Assembly: GCA_047602305.1 (NCBI GenBank)
Contig: JASGHO010000001.1
Location: forward strand, 2,108,001 to 2,172,000
DNA: 64,000 bases
Source of the DNA: Ancrocorticia sp047602305
Lineage (GTDB): Bacteria; Actinomycetota; Actinomycetes; Actinomycetales; Actinomycetaceae
Direction of reading: 5' to 3'
Shown: positions 8,307-16,658 of the stretch, one piece after another
Position numbering within the stretch: position 1 is the first letter of the stretch
Layout of the letters: the number at the start of each line of letters is the position of its first letter
Position numbers and translations under genes: made by a program
Notes under the pieces: generated by a model
What the model was told of the DNA's origin: nothing
Seen by the model: the letters and a program-made list of their open reading frames with translations, nothing else
Database searches by the model: none

Positions 8307-9721
8307 GCCACCGCCACCTTGCTGGGGAACACGGCGTGCACGCGATAGCCACGCGTGGCGCGCGGACCGGCATGCAGCTCGCCGCCGAGCGCGCCCACCC
8401 GCTCGCGCATGCCCACCTGCCCCAGGCCGGAGCCGGACGTACCGGGGATCGGCATGCCGTTGTCGGTGACTTCCAGTTCGACGCCGTCGTCGTTCAATCG
8501 CAGAACAACGCGAGCCTCGGAGGCACTCGAGTGGCGGCGGACGTTGGTGAGAGCCTCCTGGGCCACGCGCAGAAGCGTGCCCCGTTGCGTCCCGGTGAGT
8601 GTCGCGAGAGCGGCGCGGTCACCCACGAGGTCATAGGTGACGCGTAGGTTGTCGCAGGAGGCCTCCGCGCACAGGCGTTCCAGCGATCCGGGGGCCGTTC
8701 CATCGCCGGACGGCTCGATGCCGCGCAGCGATCCCAGCATCTCGCGCAGTTCCTCAACGGCGCTGCGCGAAAGCTCCTCCACCTCCAGCATTGCCTCGGT
8801 GGCCAACTCGGGCCGCTTGCTCATAACGCGGCGTGCCGCCGCCGTCTGCACACCCATGAGCGAAATATGGTGAGCAACGGAATCGTGCAGGTCGCGGGCG
8901 ATGCGCAGGCGCTCGCCGAGAACTGCCTGGTCGGCGAGCTGCTGGCTCTGGTGCTCCACCATCGCTGTCGCTTGGCGCAGCTCCTCCGCAAACTTCGCCT
9001 GCAGGTAGGCCTGCCGCCCGAGGTAGAAGGCGCCAATAAAGAAGGCGAAGTTGGTAGAAAGTGACGCCACGTAGTACCACCCGCTGGGCGGCGCCCCAAG
9101 AACTGAACGGTTGTAGAGATCCGCCACCACGTACCACACGACCATCGCCGTGATGACAATGCTGGACGCCCACATCAGCCTGTCGCGCCGCCGCGCGTAG
9201 GCCATCGCGGTATAGATCCCGATGAAGTACAGCGTCTGCATCGCCATCATCGCTGCCACACTCGGCAGGAACGAACCGATCGCAATGAAATGCACACCAC
9301 TGACCAGCACAAGCACCGTTATGGGGAACGTTCGACGGAACGCGACGAGGACACACGCGATGCCCACGGCGGCAAGCGCCGGGCCCCGCTGCGTGAGGTA
9401 TGCGGTCTCGGGATTGTCGGTGGTGTACAGCACCATGGAACTCGCGATGGTGAAGAACACCAGCGCCACGAGCCCGTCGAACAGCCACGGGTTAGCCGGC
9501 TTGGGGCGCACATACTCGTCATCCACGCCGAAGAACTCGCGGATGCGGTTCGGGCGGACGCCGTTCGGACCGACGCGATTCGGGCGGACGCGATTCGTAC
9601 CCACACGATTCGGGCGGACGCGGTTCGTACCCACGCGATTCGGGCGGACGCGGTTCGTACCCACGCGGTTCGCGCGGACGCGGTTCGTACCCACGCGGTT
9701 CGCGCGGTTCGACTGCTTCAT
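8303..9721 (-). CDS. NarL-type sensor histidine kinase with N-terminal repeat
   Basis: A 472-residue kinase: a repetitive basic N-terminus (about 1-62), a five- or six-helix membrane sensor (about 75-235), a HisKA_3 dimerisation domain with phosphoacceptor H279 in RDLHDSVAHH, and an ATPase domain with N-box AQEALTNVRRH, G1 VTDNG and G2 GLGQVGMRER. The start at 9721 has a strong AGGAGG ten bases upstream. The N-terminus consists of about twelve NRVGT/NRVRP-like pentapeptides, absent from ordinary family members. The start codon also overlaps the stop of a small upstream frame that runs through an 8-bp repeat tract. Confidence 0.93.
   Translation of the reverse strand: MKQSNRANRVGTNRVRANRVGTNRVRPNRVGTNRVRPNRVGTNRVRPNRVGPNGVRPNRIREFFGVDDEYVRPKPANPWLFDGLVALVFFTIASSMVLYTTDNPETAYLTQRGPALAAVGIACVLVAFRRTFPITVLVLVSGVHFIAIGSFLPSVAAMMAMQTLYFIGIYTAMAYARRRDRLMWASSIVITAMVVWYVVADLYNRSVLGAPPSGWYYVASLSTNFAFFIGAFYLGRQAYLQAKFAEELRQATAMVEHQSQQLADQAVLGERLRIARDLHDSVAHHISLMGVQTAAARRVMSKRPELATEAMLEVEELSRSAVEELREMLGSLRGIEPSGDGTAPGSLERLCAEASCDNLRVTYDLVGDRAALATLTGTQRGTLLRVAQEALTNVRRHSSASEARVVLRLNDDGVELEVTDNGMPIPGTSGSGLGQVGMRERVGALGGELHAGPRATRGYRVHAVFPSKVAVA
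9545..9715 (-). repeat. 15/30-bp coding tandem repeats in kinase N-terminus
   Basis: Alternating 15-bp units related to CGATTCGGGCGGACG and CGGTTCGTACCCACG encode pentapeptides of the type NRVRP and NRVGT. The unit preserves frame. The product is an Arg/Asn-rich cytoplasmic leader before the first membrane helix. Confidence 0.9.
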
Positions 9722-9921
9722 CTCAGCTTTTCCTCCTGCGTTCCGGCATTCCTTGCCGGTTCCCGCGCCTCGCGCCTCGCGGATCTGCGGTGTCCCGGTG
9801 TCCCGGTGTCCCGGTGTCCCGGTGTCCCGGTGTCCCGGTGTCCCGGTGTCCCGGTGTCCCGGTGTCCCGGTGTCCCGGTGTCCCGGTGTCCCGGTGTCCC
9901 GGTGTCCCGGTGTCCCGGCAT
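9718..9921 (-). CDS. Possible leader ORF through 8-bp repeat tract
   Basis: A 67-codon frame starts at ATG 9921, reads through all sixteen 8-bp units, and stops at TGA overlapping the kinase ATG (ATGA). The peptide is only HRDTGTPG-type repeats and has no recognisable domain. Its ribosome-binding site is weak. Its interest is regulatory: only one of every three repeat numbers keeps this frame ending at the kinase start. It may also be untranslated. Confidence 0.3.
   Translation of the reverse strand: MPGHRDTGTPGHRDTGTPGHRDTGTPGHRDTGTPGHRDTGTPGHRRSARREAREPARNAGTQEEKLR
9789..9916. repeat. 16 x 8-bp simple sequence repeat GGTGTCCC
   Basis: Sixteen perfect units of GGTGTCCC lie 68 bases upstream of the kinase start. 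The unit is not a multiple of three, so copy-number change would shift any frame reading through it. This is the signature of a phase-variable contingency tract. Confidence 0.97.
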
Positions 9922-10344
9922 ACCCTGCTGGTCTCCGCTTCTACCGCTACTTCACAACGCTATGACTTCACAACGACTTCACGGTTGACGGGCCATGTTT
10001 ATTGGTCGGCGGTTCTTCTTTGGTTGATGTTTTGTTTGTCGGCAGCGTTCATTGGTTTTTAGCGTTCTTTGATGCTTTCGATGTTCATTTATAGACCAAA
10101 CTTGTCAATAAATAGCAATCTTCGATTAATAATGTCATTTGAATTTCTTTGGTATCTATTGTTCGTCAGGTGGTGTATTCACTGCCGTCACACCTTCCCG
10201 ACAAGAACACATTCCCCACAACAACCATCCTCACGGCTCTTAACCGCCCGTCCAATTATAGGGACCGCCAAACCGCCAATCATGGGACGCTCAGCCAGCA
10301 TCGCACCCCAGCCCCGGCACTCCACGAACGCAACGCCCCACGAA
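9922..10344. other. AT-rich intergenic region
   Basis: Upstream of the two-component operon. 9990-10180 is markedly AT-rich compared with the surroundings and probably contains the operon promoter. No coding sequence is convincing here. Confidence 0.5.
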
Positions 10345-10515
10345 CGCAACGCCCCACGAACGTGAGCTTCTGGCGCCGTCGTCGTTACTTCGTCGTCGTT
10401 ATCCCATCATCATCGTGCCCGAGCCACAACCTCCTCCATCGACAACTGCCTTTAGCGTTGGGTATCGCCCTTACTACGGCGATACCCAACGCTAAGGTCA
10501 GTTCTCGGCGAAACG
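10345..10515. repeat. PR1 long copy, left bracket of AbiEi/DUF559 cassette
   Basis: About 170 bp nearly identical, in direct orientation, to 11811-11988. It begins with CGCAACGCCCCACGAACG, passes through GAGCTTCTGGCGCCGTCG, and ends with the PR1 palindrome at 10436-10515. The stem carries GGGTATCGCC/GGCGATACCC where copy 1 has GGATATCGCC/GGCGATATCC, a compensatory change. It ends 6 bases from the stop of the next gene. Confidence 0.9.
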
Positions 10516-10520
10516 ATCAG

Positions 10521-11585
10521 TTAATAGCGACGCACGGGGTCCAGGAGCCCGGGCGAAATCTCCTTCCACAGCGGCCCCGTGGGGTAATGCGCCGGAATCC
10601 CACAGCCGCGCAACTCGCGCAGCAGATAGGCAATGAGTGCTGGAGGGTTATCAAGCTGACGTTGCTCCACACGTATCGGCTTCCACCCTGACCGAAGGAA
10701 CGCCAGATGGCGCGTGAGGAAGTCTCCCTCGTTTCCCGGAATCTTGCCGCGCCCATCGAACTCGAAACTCACCTTTCTGGTCGGCAGGGCAGCGTCGGGG
10801 AAGTACCGCCTGCCTTCCATCACAACGAGAGGCTGAGTGACGAGCTCGCAAGCAACGTCGGCAGGCAACATGCAGTGCAATAACCACCACAGGTACCCTT
10901 CGCCAGGAGTTTCGATGCCGGCGTCGGCGATCTCGATGATGGACGCAGCCTCTCGACAACGTCTTCGCTCGACACTACCCTCAAGGAGCGCGGCGATACA
11001 TTCCCTCGCATTGCGCTCCAGGGCCCGGCAACGTTCCGGTTGCCGGGGATCGAAGGCACTGGCATGACGCAGAACCGAACTCACAGCCACAACGGCAGAC
11101 ATGGGGTGCAGGAGTCGCGCGCAATCCACGGCAACAAGACCAAGCTGAGCAGTGAGAACACCACCCACCTCCAGCACCCTGTCGCTCGGCGGCACACTCA
11201 CAAGCTGCCGCTCAGCCACGGGAGCCACGTAAGTATCCCCCAAGGTCACGGGCCTGAGACTCCGCGGCTTGCGGCCACCTTTGTTCCCTTCAACGCGATA
11301 GGTGATGTCGGTGGTATTCGTCCACGTCATCAGGCCGTGAACAACCAACGCCGACTCCATCGTCAAAATTGGAGGCGACAATTCACTCCTCGCCAAAGTC
11401 AATGACAGTGCTCGCGCCTGCGTCACAAGCTTCCGCACTTTCCACCGAGAAGCATCAGCGGGAACGAATTCCTGCGGCAGATAGATGCCGCGCCGAATCC
11501 GCACATATCCGCGCGCTTGGATCTCCTCTTCCCGGAGAGGCCCGATCTGCGAGCGAGTCAAAAGGTCGTCAATATGTAGCGTCAT
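10521..11585 (-). CDS. AbiEi-like regulator with DUF559/Vsr-type C-terminal domain
   Basis: A 354-residue protein of a type common in actinobacteria. The N-terminal winged-helix part contains RGYVRIRRGIYLP, typical of AbiEi-family antitoxin domains. The C-terminal part contains FPDAALPTRKVSFEFDGRGK and GWKPIRVEQRQL, the E-x-D...K pattern of the DUF559/Vsr endonuclease-like fold. No partner toxin is adjacent. The gene is bracketed by direct repeats, suggesting a mobile or recombining cassette. Function is not established; the family call rests on these motifs and length. Confidence 0.7.
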   Translation of the reverse strand: MTLHIDDLLTRSQIGPLREEEIQARGYVRIRRGIYLPQEFVPADASRWKVRKLVTQARALSLTLARSELSPPILTMESALVVHGLMTWTNTTDITYRVEGNKGGRKPRSLRPVTLGDTYVAPVAERQLVSVPPSDRVLEVGGVLTAQLGLVAVDCARLLHPMSAVVAVSSVLRHASAFDPRQPERCRALERNARECIAALLEGSVERRRCREAASIIEIADAGIETPGEGYLWWLLHCMLPADVACELVTQPLVVMEGRRYFPDAALPTRKVSFEFDGRGKIPGNEGDFLTRHLAFLRSGWKPIRVEQRQLDNPPALIAYLLRELRGCGIPAHYPTGPLWKEISPGLLDPVRRY

Positions 11586-11810
11586 CCCTTAATTGAGCAC
11601 GAAATCGCGCGCCACCGCTGGGCGCAGCGAACTGCTGTGGATAAGCAGTGCACGAAGCCGATCTGTGGAGAAGAGTAGCGAGGTTTGGGTGCGGCTCGCT
11701 GGGTGGAGGTTGCGTTGTTGAGGTTGCGTTGTTGAGGTTGCGTGATTGAGGTGCGGTTCGTGGGGCGGAAGCTACGTTGTTGAGGTTGCATGATTGAGGT
11801 GCGCTGCGGC

Positions 11811-11988
11811 CGCAACGCCCCACGAACGTGAGCTTCTGGCGCCGTCGTCGTTACTTCGTCATCGTCATCGTTATCCCATCATCATCGTGCCCGAACCACA
11901 GCCCTCCTCCATCGACAACTGACCTTAGCGTTGGGTATCGCCGTAGTAAGGGCGATACCCAACGCTAAGGTCAGTTCTCGGCGAAACG
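11811..11988. repeat. PR1 long copy, right bracket, with inverted loop
   Basis: Direct repeat of 10345-10515. The palindrome (11909-11988) has perfect 26-bp arms. Its apex reads CGCCGTAGTAAGGGCG, the reverse complement of the apex CGCCCTTACTACGGCG in the 10.4-kb copy, although arms and flanks keep the same orientation. The loop has therefore been inverted relative to the arms. Confidence 0.92.
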
Positions 11989-12031
11989 AAGGGTCGACGG
12001 CGACGCCGCAACGATTACGATGACACCTCAC

Positions 12032-12077
<46 letters not shown>

Positions 12078-12114
12078 ACTTAGCCGAACGAAAGCCCACC
12101 GGTAGGCTAGGAGC

Positions 12115-13650
12115 ATGCAATGCAACTACTTCGACGCCGACGTGTGCCGTTCCTGCACACTCATGGGCACCCCCTACGCCGAGCAGGTAGCGGCGAAGGA
12201 GGCCCGCGTCCGCGAGTTGCTCAGCCCGTGGCCCGAGCTGCGCTGGCTCGCGCCCTTCACCTCGACGGAGTCTGGTTTCCGCAACAAGGCCAAATTGGTG
12301 GTGGGCGGGAGCGCCGCCACGCCCACTCTCGGCATTCTCGGTTCCGACGGGCGCGGCGTTGACCTGCGCGAATGCAGCCTCTACGAACCTCCGCTCGCCG
12401 CCATATTCCCCGCGCTCGCCGAGTTCGTCACGCTCGCTCGGCTCACCCCGTTCGATGTCCCAACCGGCCGCGGCGAACTCAAGAACATCATCGCTTCCAT
12501 CTCCCCCGACGGCGAATTCATGGTTCGCTTCGTTCTCCGCTCCACCGAGTCGGTTGTTCGGATCCGGAAGCACCTCGGCTGGCTCCAGGAGCGCATCCCC
12601 GGGCTGGTGGTGGCCACCGTCAACCTCCTCCCGGAACGCAAAGCTGTACCCGAGGGCCGTGAAGAGATCGTCCTGACCGAGCGGGATGTGCTGCCCATGC
12701 GGCTCGGCCGAGACAGCGCCGCGCCAGGTTCCGGAGGCCTTGGTGCAACCGGCACAGTCGGCACAGTCGGTACAGTCGGCATAACTAATACAGCCGGCAC
12801 CACCAGCGGAACCAGCTCGCGCGACGTCACGCTCTACCTGCGCCCGCAGTCGTTCTTCCAAACCAATACGCCCGTCGCGCGCGGCCTCTACGAGCAGGCC
12901 CGCACCTGGGTAGATATGTTGGTTGGCGACGACGACGAAGTCCGAGAGTACGAGCGCTTGCGCTCGATACCGAGGACGAGGAAGTCGGCTGCGGGTTCAC
13001 CCCACGACGACGAAGTCCGAGGTGTGGGAACTTGTTCACACGACCGAGGACAAGGAAGTCGGCTGACTCCGAAGGAGCACGACGACGAAGTCCGAGAGTA
13101 CGAGCGCTTGCGCTCGATACCGAGGACGAGGAAGTCGGCTGCGGGTTCACCCCTCGACGCCCCACCATCGTCCAGCATCCCGGCACCTGACCAACCCAAG
13201 ACTCCACTGCGCCTCTGGGATCTCTACTGCGGCGTGGGTGGTTTTGCCTTGCATTGTGCAGGGCCGAACCGTGAGGTGTTTGGCGTGGAGATCTCGGAGC
13301 AGGCTATTGAGAGCGCGCGGCTGGCTGCTCACAAGCTTCGAGATCAGGCGCCCGGCACCGGCCCCATCCACTTTCTCGCGGGTGACGCGAATGCTGCGGC
13401 GCGCGGCACTGGGGGTGCGCCGGACGTCGTCGTCGTTAATCCGCCGCGACGGGGCATCGGGAAACTCTCGGAGTGGATCGAAAACTCTTCTGCTCGTCAC
13501 CTCATCTATTCGAGCTGTAACCCGGTGACGCTGGCGAAGGACTTGGCTGCCATGCCCGGATTCGTGCCACGCGAGGTCCGGGTGTTCGATATGTTCCCAC
13601 AAACAACTCACACCGAAACGATGGTCCTTGCTTCGCGAAGGGAATCATAG
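12115..13650 (+). CDS. rlmC: 23S rRNA (uracil-747-C5)-methyltransferase with repeat insertion
   Basis: A TrmA/RumB-type SAM-dependent methyltransferase that makes m5U747 in 23S rRNA. The very N-terminal cysteines in MQCNYFDADVCRSC fit the [4Fe-4S] cluster of RlmC, which lacks the TRAM domain of RlmD. SAM motif DLYCGVGGFALHCAG, NPPRRGIG, and the catalytic YSSCNPVTLAKDL are present. RlmC proteins are about 375-400 residues; this one is 511. The excess comes from GTV repeats (12751-12785) and about 75 residues (272-346) encoded by three palindromic PRX repeats, lying between the RNA-binding half and SAM motif I. All catalytic motifs are intact, so the enzyme is probably active. Confidence 0.9.
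   Translation: MQCNYFDADVCRSCTLMGTPYAEQVAAKEARVRELLSPWPELRWLAPFTSTESGFRNKAKLVVGGSAATPTLGILGSDGRGVDLRECSLYEPPLAAIFPALAEFVTLARLTPFDVPTGRGELKNIIASISPDGEFMVRFVLRSTESVVRIRKHLGWLQERIPGLVVATVNLLPERKAVPEGREEIVLTERDVLPMRLGRDSAAPGSGGLGATGTVGTVGTVGITNTAGTTSGTSSRDVTLYLRPQSFFQTNTPVARGLYEQARTWVDMLVGDDDEVREYERLRSIPRTRKSAAGSPHDDEVRGVGTCSHDRGQGSRLTPKEHDDEVREYERLRSIPRTRKSAAGSPLDAPPSSSIPAPDQPKTPLRLWDLYCGVGGFALHCAGPNREVFGVEISEQAIESARLAAHKLRDQAPGTGPIHFLAGDANAAARGTGGAPDVVVVNPPRRGIGKLSEWIENSSARHLIYSSCNPVTLAKDLAAMPGFVPREVRVFDMFPQTTHTETMVLASRRES
12931..13152 (+). repeat. Three PRX palindromic repeats inside rlmC
   Basis: Units at 12931-13002, 13006-13075 and 13081-13152. Units 1 and 3 are identical over 72 bp. All share GACGACGAAGTCCGAG at the left and GAGGACRAGGAAGTCGGCTG at the right. 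Between these is a hairpin that differs: GAGCGC-TT-GCGCTC in units 1 and 3, GAAC-TT-GTTC extended by GTGTG/CACAC in unit 2. They are read in frame as DDEVREYERLRS...-like peptides without stops. Confidence 0.93.
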
Positions 13651-13852
13651 AACATAGGCCCTACCACATGGAAGTCCTAAGAACTCGACAATGGGCAATC
13701 ATCCCAAAGTGAGAGTTACCACCGCGACACGCCGAACGACACGCCGACCACCTCTTATTTGTTTCACCAAAATGAACATAAAGTCAGAACAAAGGAAATT
13801 TGGCTAGAGTTCAGCTATTCCGTCGACAAATAGAGAAGGTGGTAGTCGTCCG

Positions 13853-14524
13853 ATGTCCACGAGCACCCTAACGTACAATTCGCGGCGCAATCCCGAGCTA
13901 ACGCGGCGCGAGATCCTCAATGCGGCGCTCGAAGAGTTTGCTCACAAAGGCCTCCTGGGAAGCCGGGTTGATGTCATTGTATCTAAGACAAATACATCCA
14001 AAAGGATGATTTACTACTACTTCGGATCCAAGGCCAGCCTATATACCGAGGTCCTCAAGGAGTCTTACTCTCGGATACGTCGTCATGAGATGGACCTTAG
14101 TCTTGACGGACTTAGCCCAGAAATGGCACTGAGAGCCTTCATTCGCGAGACCCTCGAGCACTTTGAGCGCAATATCGATGCCGTGCGCATCATAGCGTAC
14201 GAGAATCTCCAGTGTGAAGGGGCAAATATCGCCTCAACCCCCGAGATCCTCACCATCGACGAACGCACCCTGGTGATCTTGGAAGGAATCCTCTCGCGCG
14301 GCCGCGCATCCGGAGTGTTCCGCAACGACGACGACGCACCCAGCGCCGTCGACGTTCACCAAGTGCTTTCAGCGCTCGCACTCAACCGCATCGAGCATCG
14401 CGGTAGTTTTAATGTTCTATTCGGTCGGGACATGCTCGGGCCGGAGGAATCGCCGCGCAATCGAACCATGATTGAGGATGCTGTGCTCCGACTGGTGCTC
14501 AAGCATCCTCGAACCTGGGAGTAA
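13853..14524 (+). CDS. TetR/AcrR-family transcriptional regulator
   Basis: A 223-residue regulator. The N-terminal helix-turn-helix (about 15-65) contains ILNAALEEFAHKG and KRMIYYYFGSKASLYTEVL, typical of TetR. The all-helical C-terminal ligand domain resembles TetR_C proteins found in AcrR-like regulators of catabolic or efflux genes. AAGGTGG lies about ten bases upstream of the ATG. No same-strand target follows; the next gene (hspR) is convergent. The regulated gene is not visible. Confidence 0.9.
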   Translation: MSTSTLTYNSRRNPELTRREILNAALEEFAHKGLLGSRVDVIVSKTNTSKRMIYYYFGSKASLYTEVLKESYSRIRRHEMDLSLDGLSPEMALRAFIRETLEHFERNIDAVRIIAYENLQCEGANIASTPEILTIDERTLVILEGILSRGRASGVFRNDDDAPSAVDVHQVLSALALNRIEHRGSFNVLFGRDMLGPEESPRNRTMIEDAVLRLVLKHPRTWE

Positions 14525-14690
14525 GCGGCGGCGCCTGTGGGTCTGGCCGTGACGAGGATGGTGCGGGAGAAGATGGCGCGGGGCTTGGCTGGCAAGATTC
14601 CGTGACATCCGTGCCAAGACCCATGGGCGGGATCGCCAAGAAAACCGATGGTCGTGACCTCAATAAGAGATTGCGCGGATAGGTTCGGCC
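14525..14690. repeat. PR3 repeat remnant
   Basis: Contains GGCCGTGACGAGGATGGTGC, GGGGCTTGGCTGGCAAG, and ATTCCGTGACATCCG, shared with 57846-57995 and the complement of 60319-60470. It lacks the internal hairpin segment of those copies. A partial second copy, AGAGATTGCGCGGATAGGTT, is at 14665-14684. Confidence 0.75.
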
Positions 14691-14792
14691 TGCACAAGAC
14701 GTGGGCACGCGAAACGAGCTCATGAAACGGGCACGAGAAGCCTCAAATGAGCTCGGCTCATTACGAATATGGCTGCAATATTTTGCGAAGCA

Positions 14793-14861
14793 CGAAGTGA
14801 AGGGTTTGTACACAAAGTCGCGGTTCTTAGCCAGGGTGTCGTGTACAAACCCCTCACTTCG
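14793..14861. terminator. Long hairpin between convergent tetR and hspR
   Basis: Arms 14793-14813 and 14841-14861 pair in 20 of 21 positions (CGAAGTGAAGGGTTTGTACA type). It stands between convergent genes, so it is plausibly a bidirectional terminator, although no T-tract follows. Confidence 0.6.
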
Positions 14862-14889
14862 CGTACAAACCCTGTACCTCGCGCGACTT

Positions 14890-15495
14890 CTACACGTCAT
14901 CGACAGGGCGCAGCGGCAACGGCCTCCACACCACGAGTTCGGCGTTCACCGCAGGGTACTGCCCGCGAGCCGGATAGCGATCGGAAGTCTCGTATGCCGC
15001 CTGCCGGGCGGCAGCTTGTTGAGCTGCCGCTTGTTGAGCTGCCAAAGCGGCGGCCTGCTGCGCGGCCGCCGCACGCATCCGCTCGCGGTATTCGCGCAGC
15101 TCCTGCGCGCGTTTGAACACAACCACGTCGCCATCCGCGCCCGCGGCGAACACCCGCTGGTCAAGTAGCTGGCGCTGCTCCAGATGCTCTTGCAGCTCCG
15201 CTGCCCGCTTGCGCAGCCGCGCATTCTGCTTGCGCAATTGCTCGTTTTCCTGTTGCAGCGCAAAGATTCGCGAGATCCCGGCGAGGTTGATTCCCTCTTT
15301 TTGGGAAAGTTCTTGGATCTCCAGCAGCTTGTCCACATCGGACAGCGAATAGCGCCTTCCGCCACCGCGCGTACGTTTGGCCGGGACGAGTCCCAAACGG
15401 TCGTACTGTCGCACAGTTTGGGGATGCATTCCCGCCAACTCGGCGGCAACGGAGACCGTCAGAATGGGGGCGTCGCGCCCAGCAGCGAGTGCCAT
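14890..15495 (-). CDS. hspR: Heat-shock repressor HspR (MerR family)
   Basis: A 201-residue MerR-type regulator. The N-terminal winged helix has VAELAGMHPQTVRQYDRLGL and GGGRRYSLSDVDKL, close to HspR. A coiled coil (about 80-115) and an Ala/Gln-rich tail follow. HspR binds HAIR sequences and represses dnaK and clpB operons, with DnaK as co-repressor; a HAIR site is visible upstream of dnaK here (21906-21926). GGAGG is seven bases upstream of the ATG. In Streptomyces and Mycobacterium hspR is the last gene of the dnaK operon. Here it is about 2.7 kb from dnaJ, with murT-gatD between. Confidence 0.93.
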   Translation of the reverse strand: MALAAGRDAPILTVSVAAELAGMHPQTVRQYDRLGLVPAKRTRGGGRRYSLSDVDKLLEIQELSQKEGINLAGISRIFALQQENEQLRKQNARLRKRAAELQEHLEQRQLLDQRVFAAGADGDVVVFKRAQELREYRERMRAAAAQQAAALAAQQAAAQQAAARQAAYETSDRYPARGQYPAVNAELVVWRPLPLRPVDDV

Positions 15496-15845
15496 CTCCG
15501 ATCCTCCTCGTACTCCGTTTTATTCGTTATAAATTCAGTATTTCAGGGCGTCTCAAGATTTAGTTCAGACTCAAAGATCTTGCTCCAAACCGGGACAGCA
15601 TCACGCCCAGCCTCACCCGACTTCGAGATACTCAGGTTCAGAGCATCCAGATATTCAGAAATACACCCAACCCCAAAGTGCCCTGAAATGTATCTCTGAA
15701 ATCCCGCACCTCGTGTACCTATGGCACATATGTAGCGGGATTTCGGAGACGGATTTCGCGGCCCCGGAGACGCAAGCCCCTCCAGAGATGCGGACACCCC
15801 CGGAGATACCGACATCCAAGGACCGCCCTCAGGCCAAGTACTCCG
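15496..15845. other. Intergenic region between gatD and hspR
   Basis: 350 bases without a gene. An inverted repeat (TCTCTGAAATCCCGC at 15693-15707 with GCGGGATTTCGGAGA at 15735-15749, one mismatch) probably terminates gatD transcription. The AT-rich stretch 15500-15560 is a candidate hspR promoter. Half-site-like CTCAAG and ACTCAAAG occur at 15550-15580, but not as a proper HAIR. Confidence 0.55.
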
Positions 15846-16658
15846 CTAGACCTTCAAGCGTTCGGCGCGCAGGCGCTCCACACCGGGAACCTCCAACGCG
15901 TCAAGATCGCCGAGTACCTTGCTGAGAATGTAGTCGGCGAGTTCGGGGTTGCGGGCCAGCGCGGGTCCGTGCATGTAGGTGCCGATGACGCTGCCCTGAA
16001 CTGCACCTTCGTAGCGTTCCTCCGGTAGTGACCCCTTCGGGGAGAACGCGCCGTTGCCCACGCCGTGGATGACGCGCCCGAGCGGGGTGGCATCGGCGCC
16101 CACCACGGTGCCGCCGCCGTGGTTCTCGAAACCGGTGAGCGGCTGAGTCAGCCCCTCGATCAGCGGGGAGGTGATCAGCTCGCCGATGGCGCGCTTGCCT
16201 CGTGGGGTGGTAACGACGTCGAGCAGTCCCAGACCGGGAACCAACTTATCCCTCGCATCCGTGTACTCGGTGCCCAGCACCTGCAGCGAGGCGCAGATGG
16301 CCAGCACCGGAGCGCCGCGCCGCGCCGCCTCGGTCAGTCCATTCGACGCGCGCAGCTTGCCCGCGGCAATCGCCTGGGCCGAGTCCTCGCCGCCGCCCAA
16401 GGTATAGATATCAAGCTCAACCGGGACGGTATCGCCCAATCCGATCTCCACGATCTCCGCGGCAAATCCGCGCCGCCGCGCCCGTTCGGCTAGCACGACG
16501 GCGTTGCCACCGTCGCCGTACGTACCGAGCACGGCCGGGTAAATGACCCCAATGCGCAGGGTCGAATCGCCCTTCGATTCCCGCGCCGGTCCGCCTTTCA
16601 CTTCCCGCAGCAGGCCACCCGACGTGCCGCCCTTCACCCCGTTCGTCACATCGCTCAT
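15846..16658 (-). CDS. gatD: Lipid II glutaminyl amidotransferase subunit GatD
   Basis: A 270-residue class I (CobQ/GATase_3-like) glutamine amidotransferase. The nucleophile is C122 in LAICASLQVLG; the substrate loop is GFENHGGGT; the C-terminal catalytic His region is GTYMHGPALARNPELADY. GatD supplies ammonia to MurT, which amidates D-iso-glutamate in lipid II to D-iso-glutamine. It overlaps murT by 4 bases, so the subunits are translationally coupled. About 33 N-terminal residues precede the family start (LRIGVIYPAVLGTYGDGG), and a later start is possible. Confidence 0.93.
   Translation of the reverse strand: MSDVTNGVKGGTSGGLLREVKGGPARESKGDSTLRIGVIYPAVLGTYGDGGNAVVLAERARRRGFAAEIVEIGLGDTVPVELDIYTLGGGEDSAQAIAAGKLRASNGLTEAARRGAPVLAICASLQVLGTEYTDARDKLVPGLGLLDVVTTPRGKRAIGELITSPLIEGLTQPLTGFENHGGGTVVGADATPLGRVIHGVGNGAFSPKGSLPEERYEGAVQGSVIGTYMHGPALARNPELADYILSKVLGDLDALEVPGVERLRAERLKV

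Noticed and set aside
9789..9916. Possible CRISPR array
   Set aside because: Units are 8 bp with no spacers; it is a simple sequence repeat and no cas genes are present.
11569..11823. 84-codon ORF upstream of the AbiEi-like gene
   Set aside because: Composed of AT-repeat translations (NLNNA-type), without supporting signals.
15550..15580. HAIR element for hspR autoregulation
   Set aside because: Half-site-like sequences are in direct rather than inverted orientation and the spacing is wrong.
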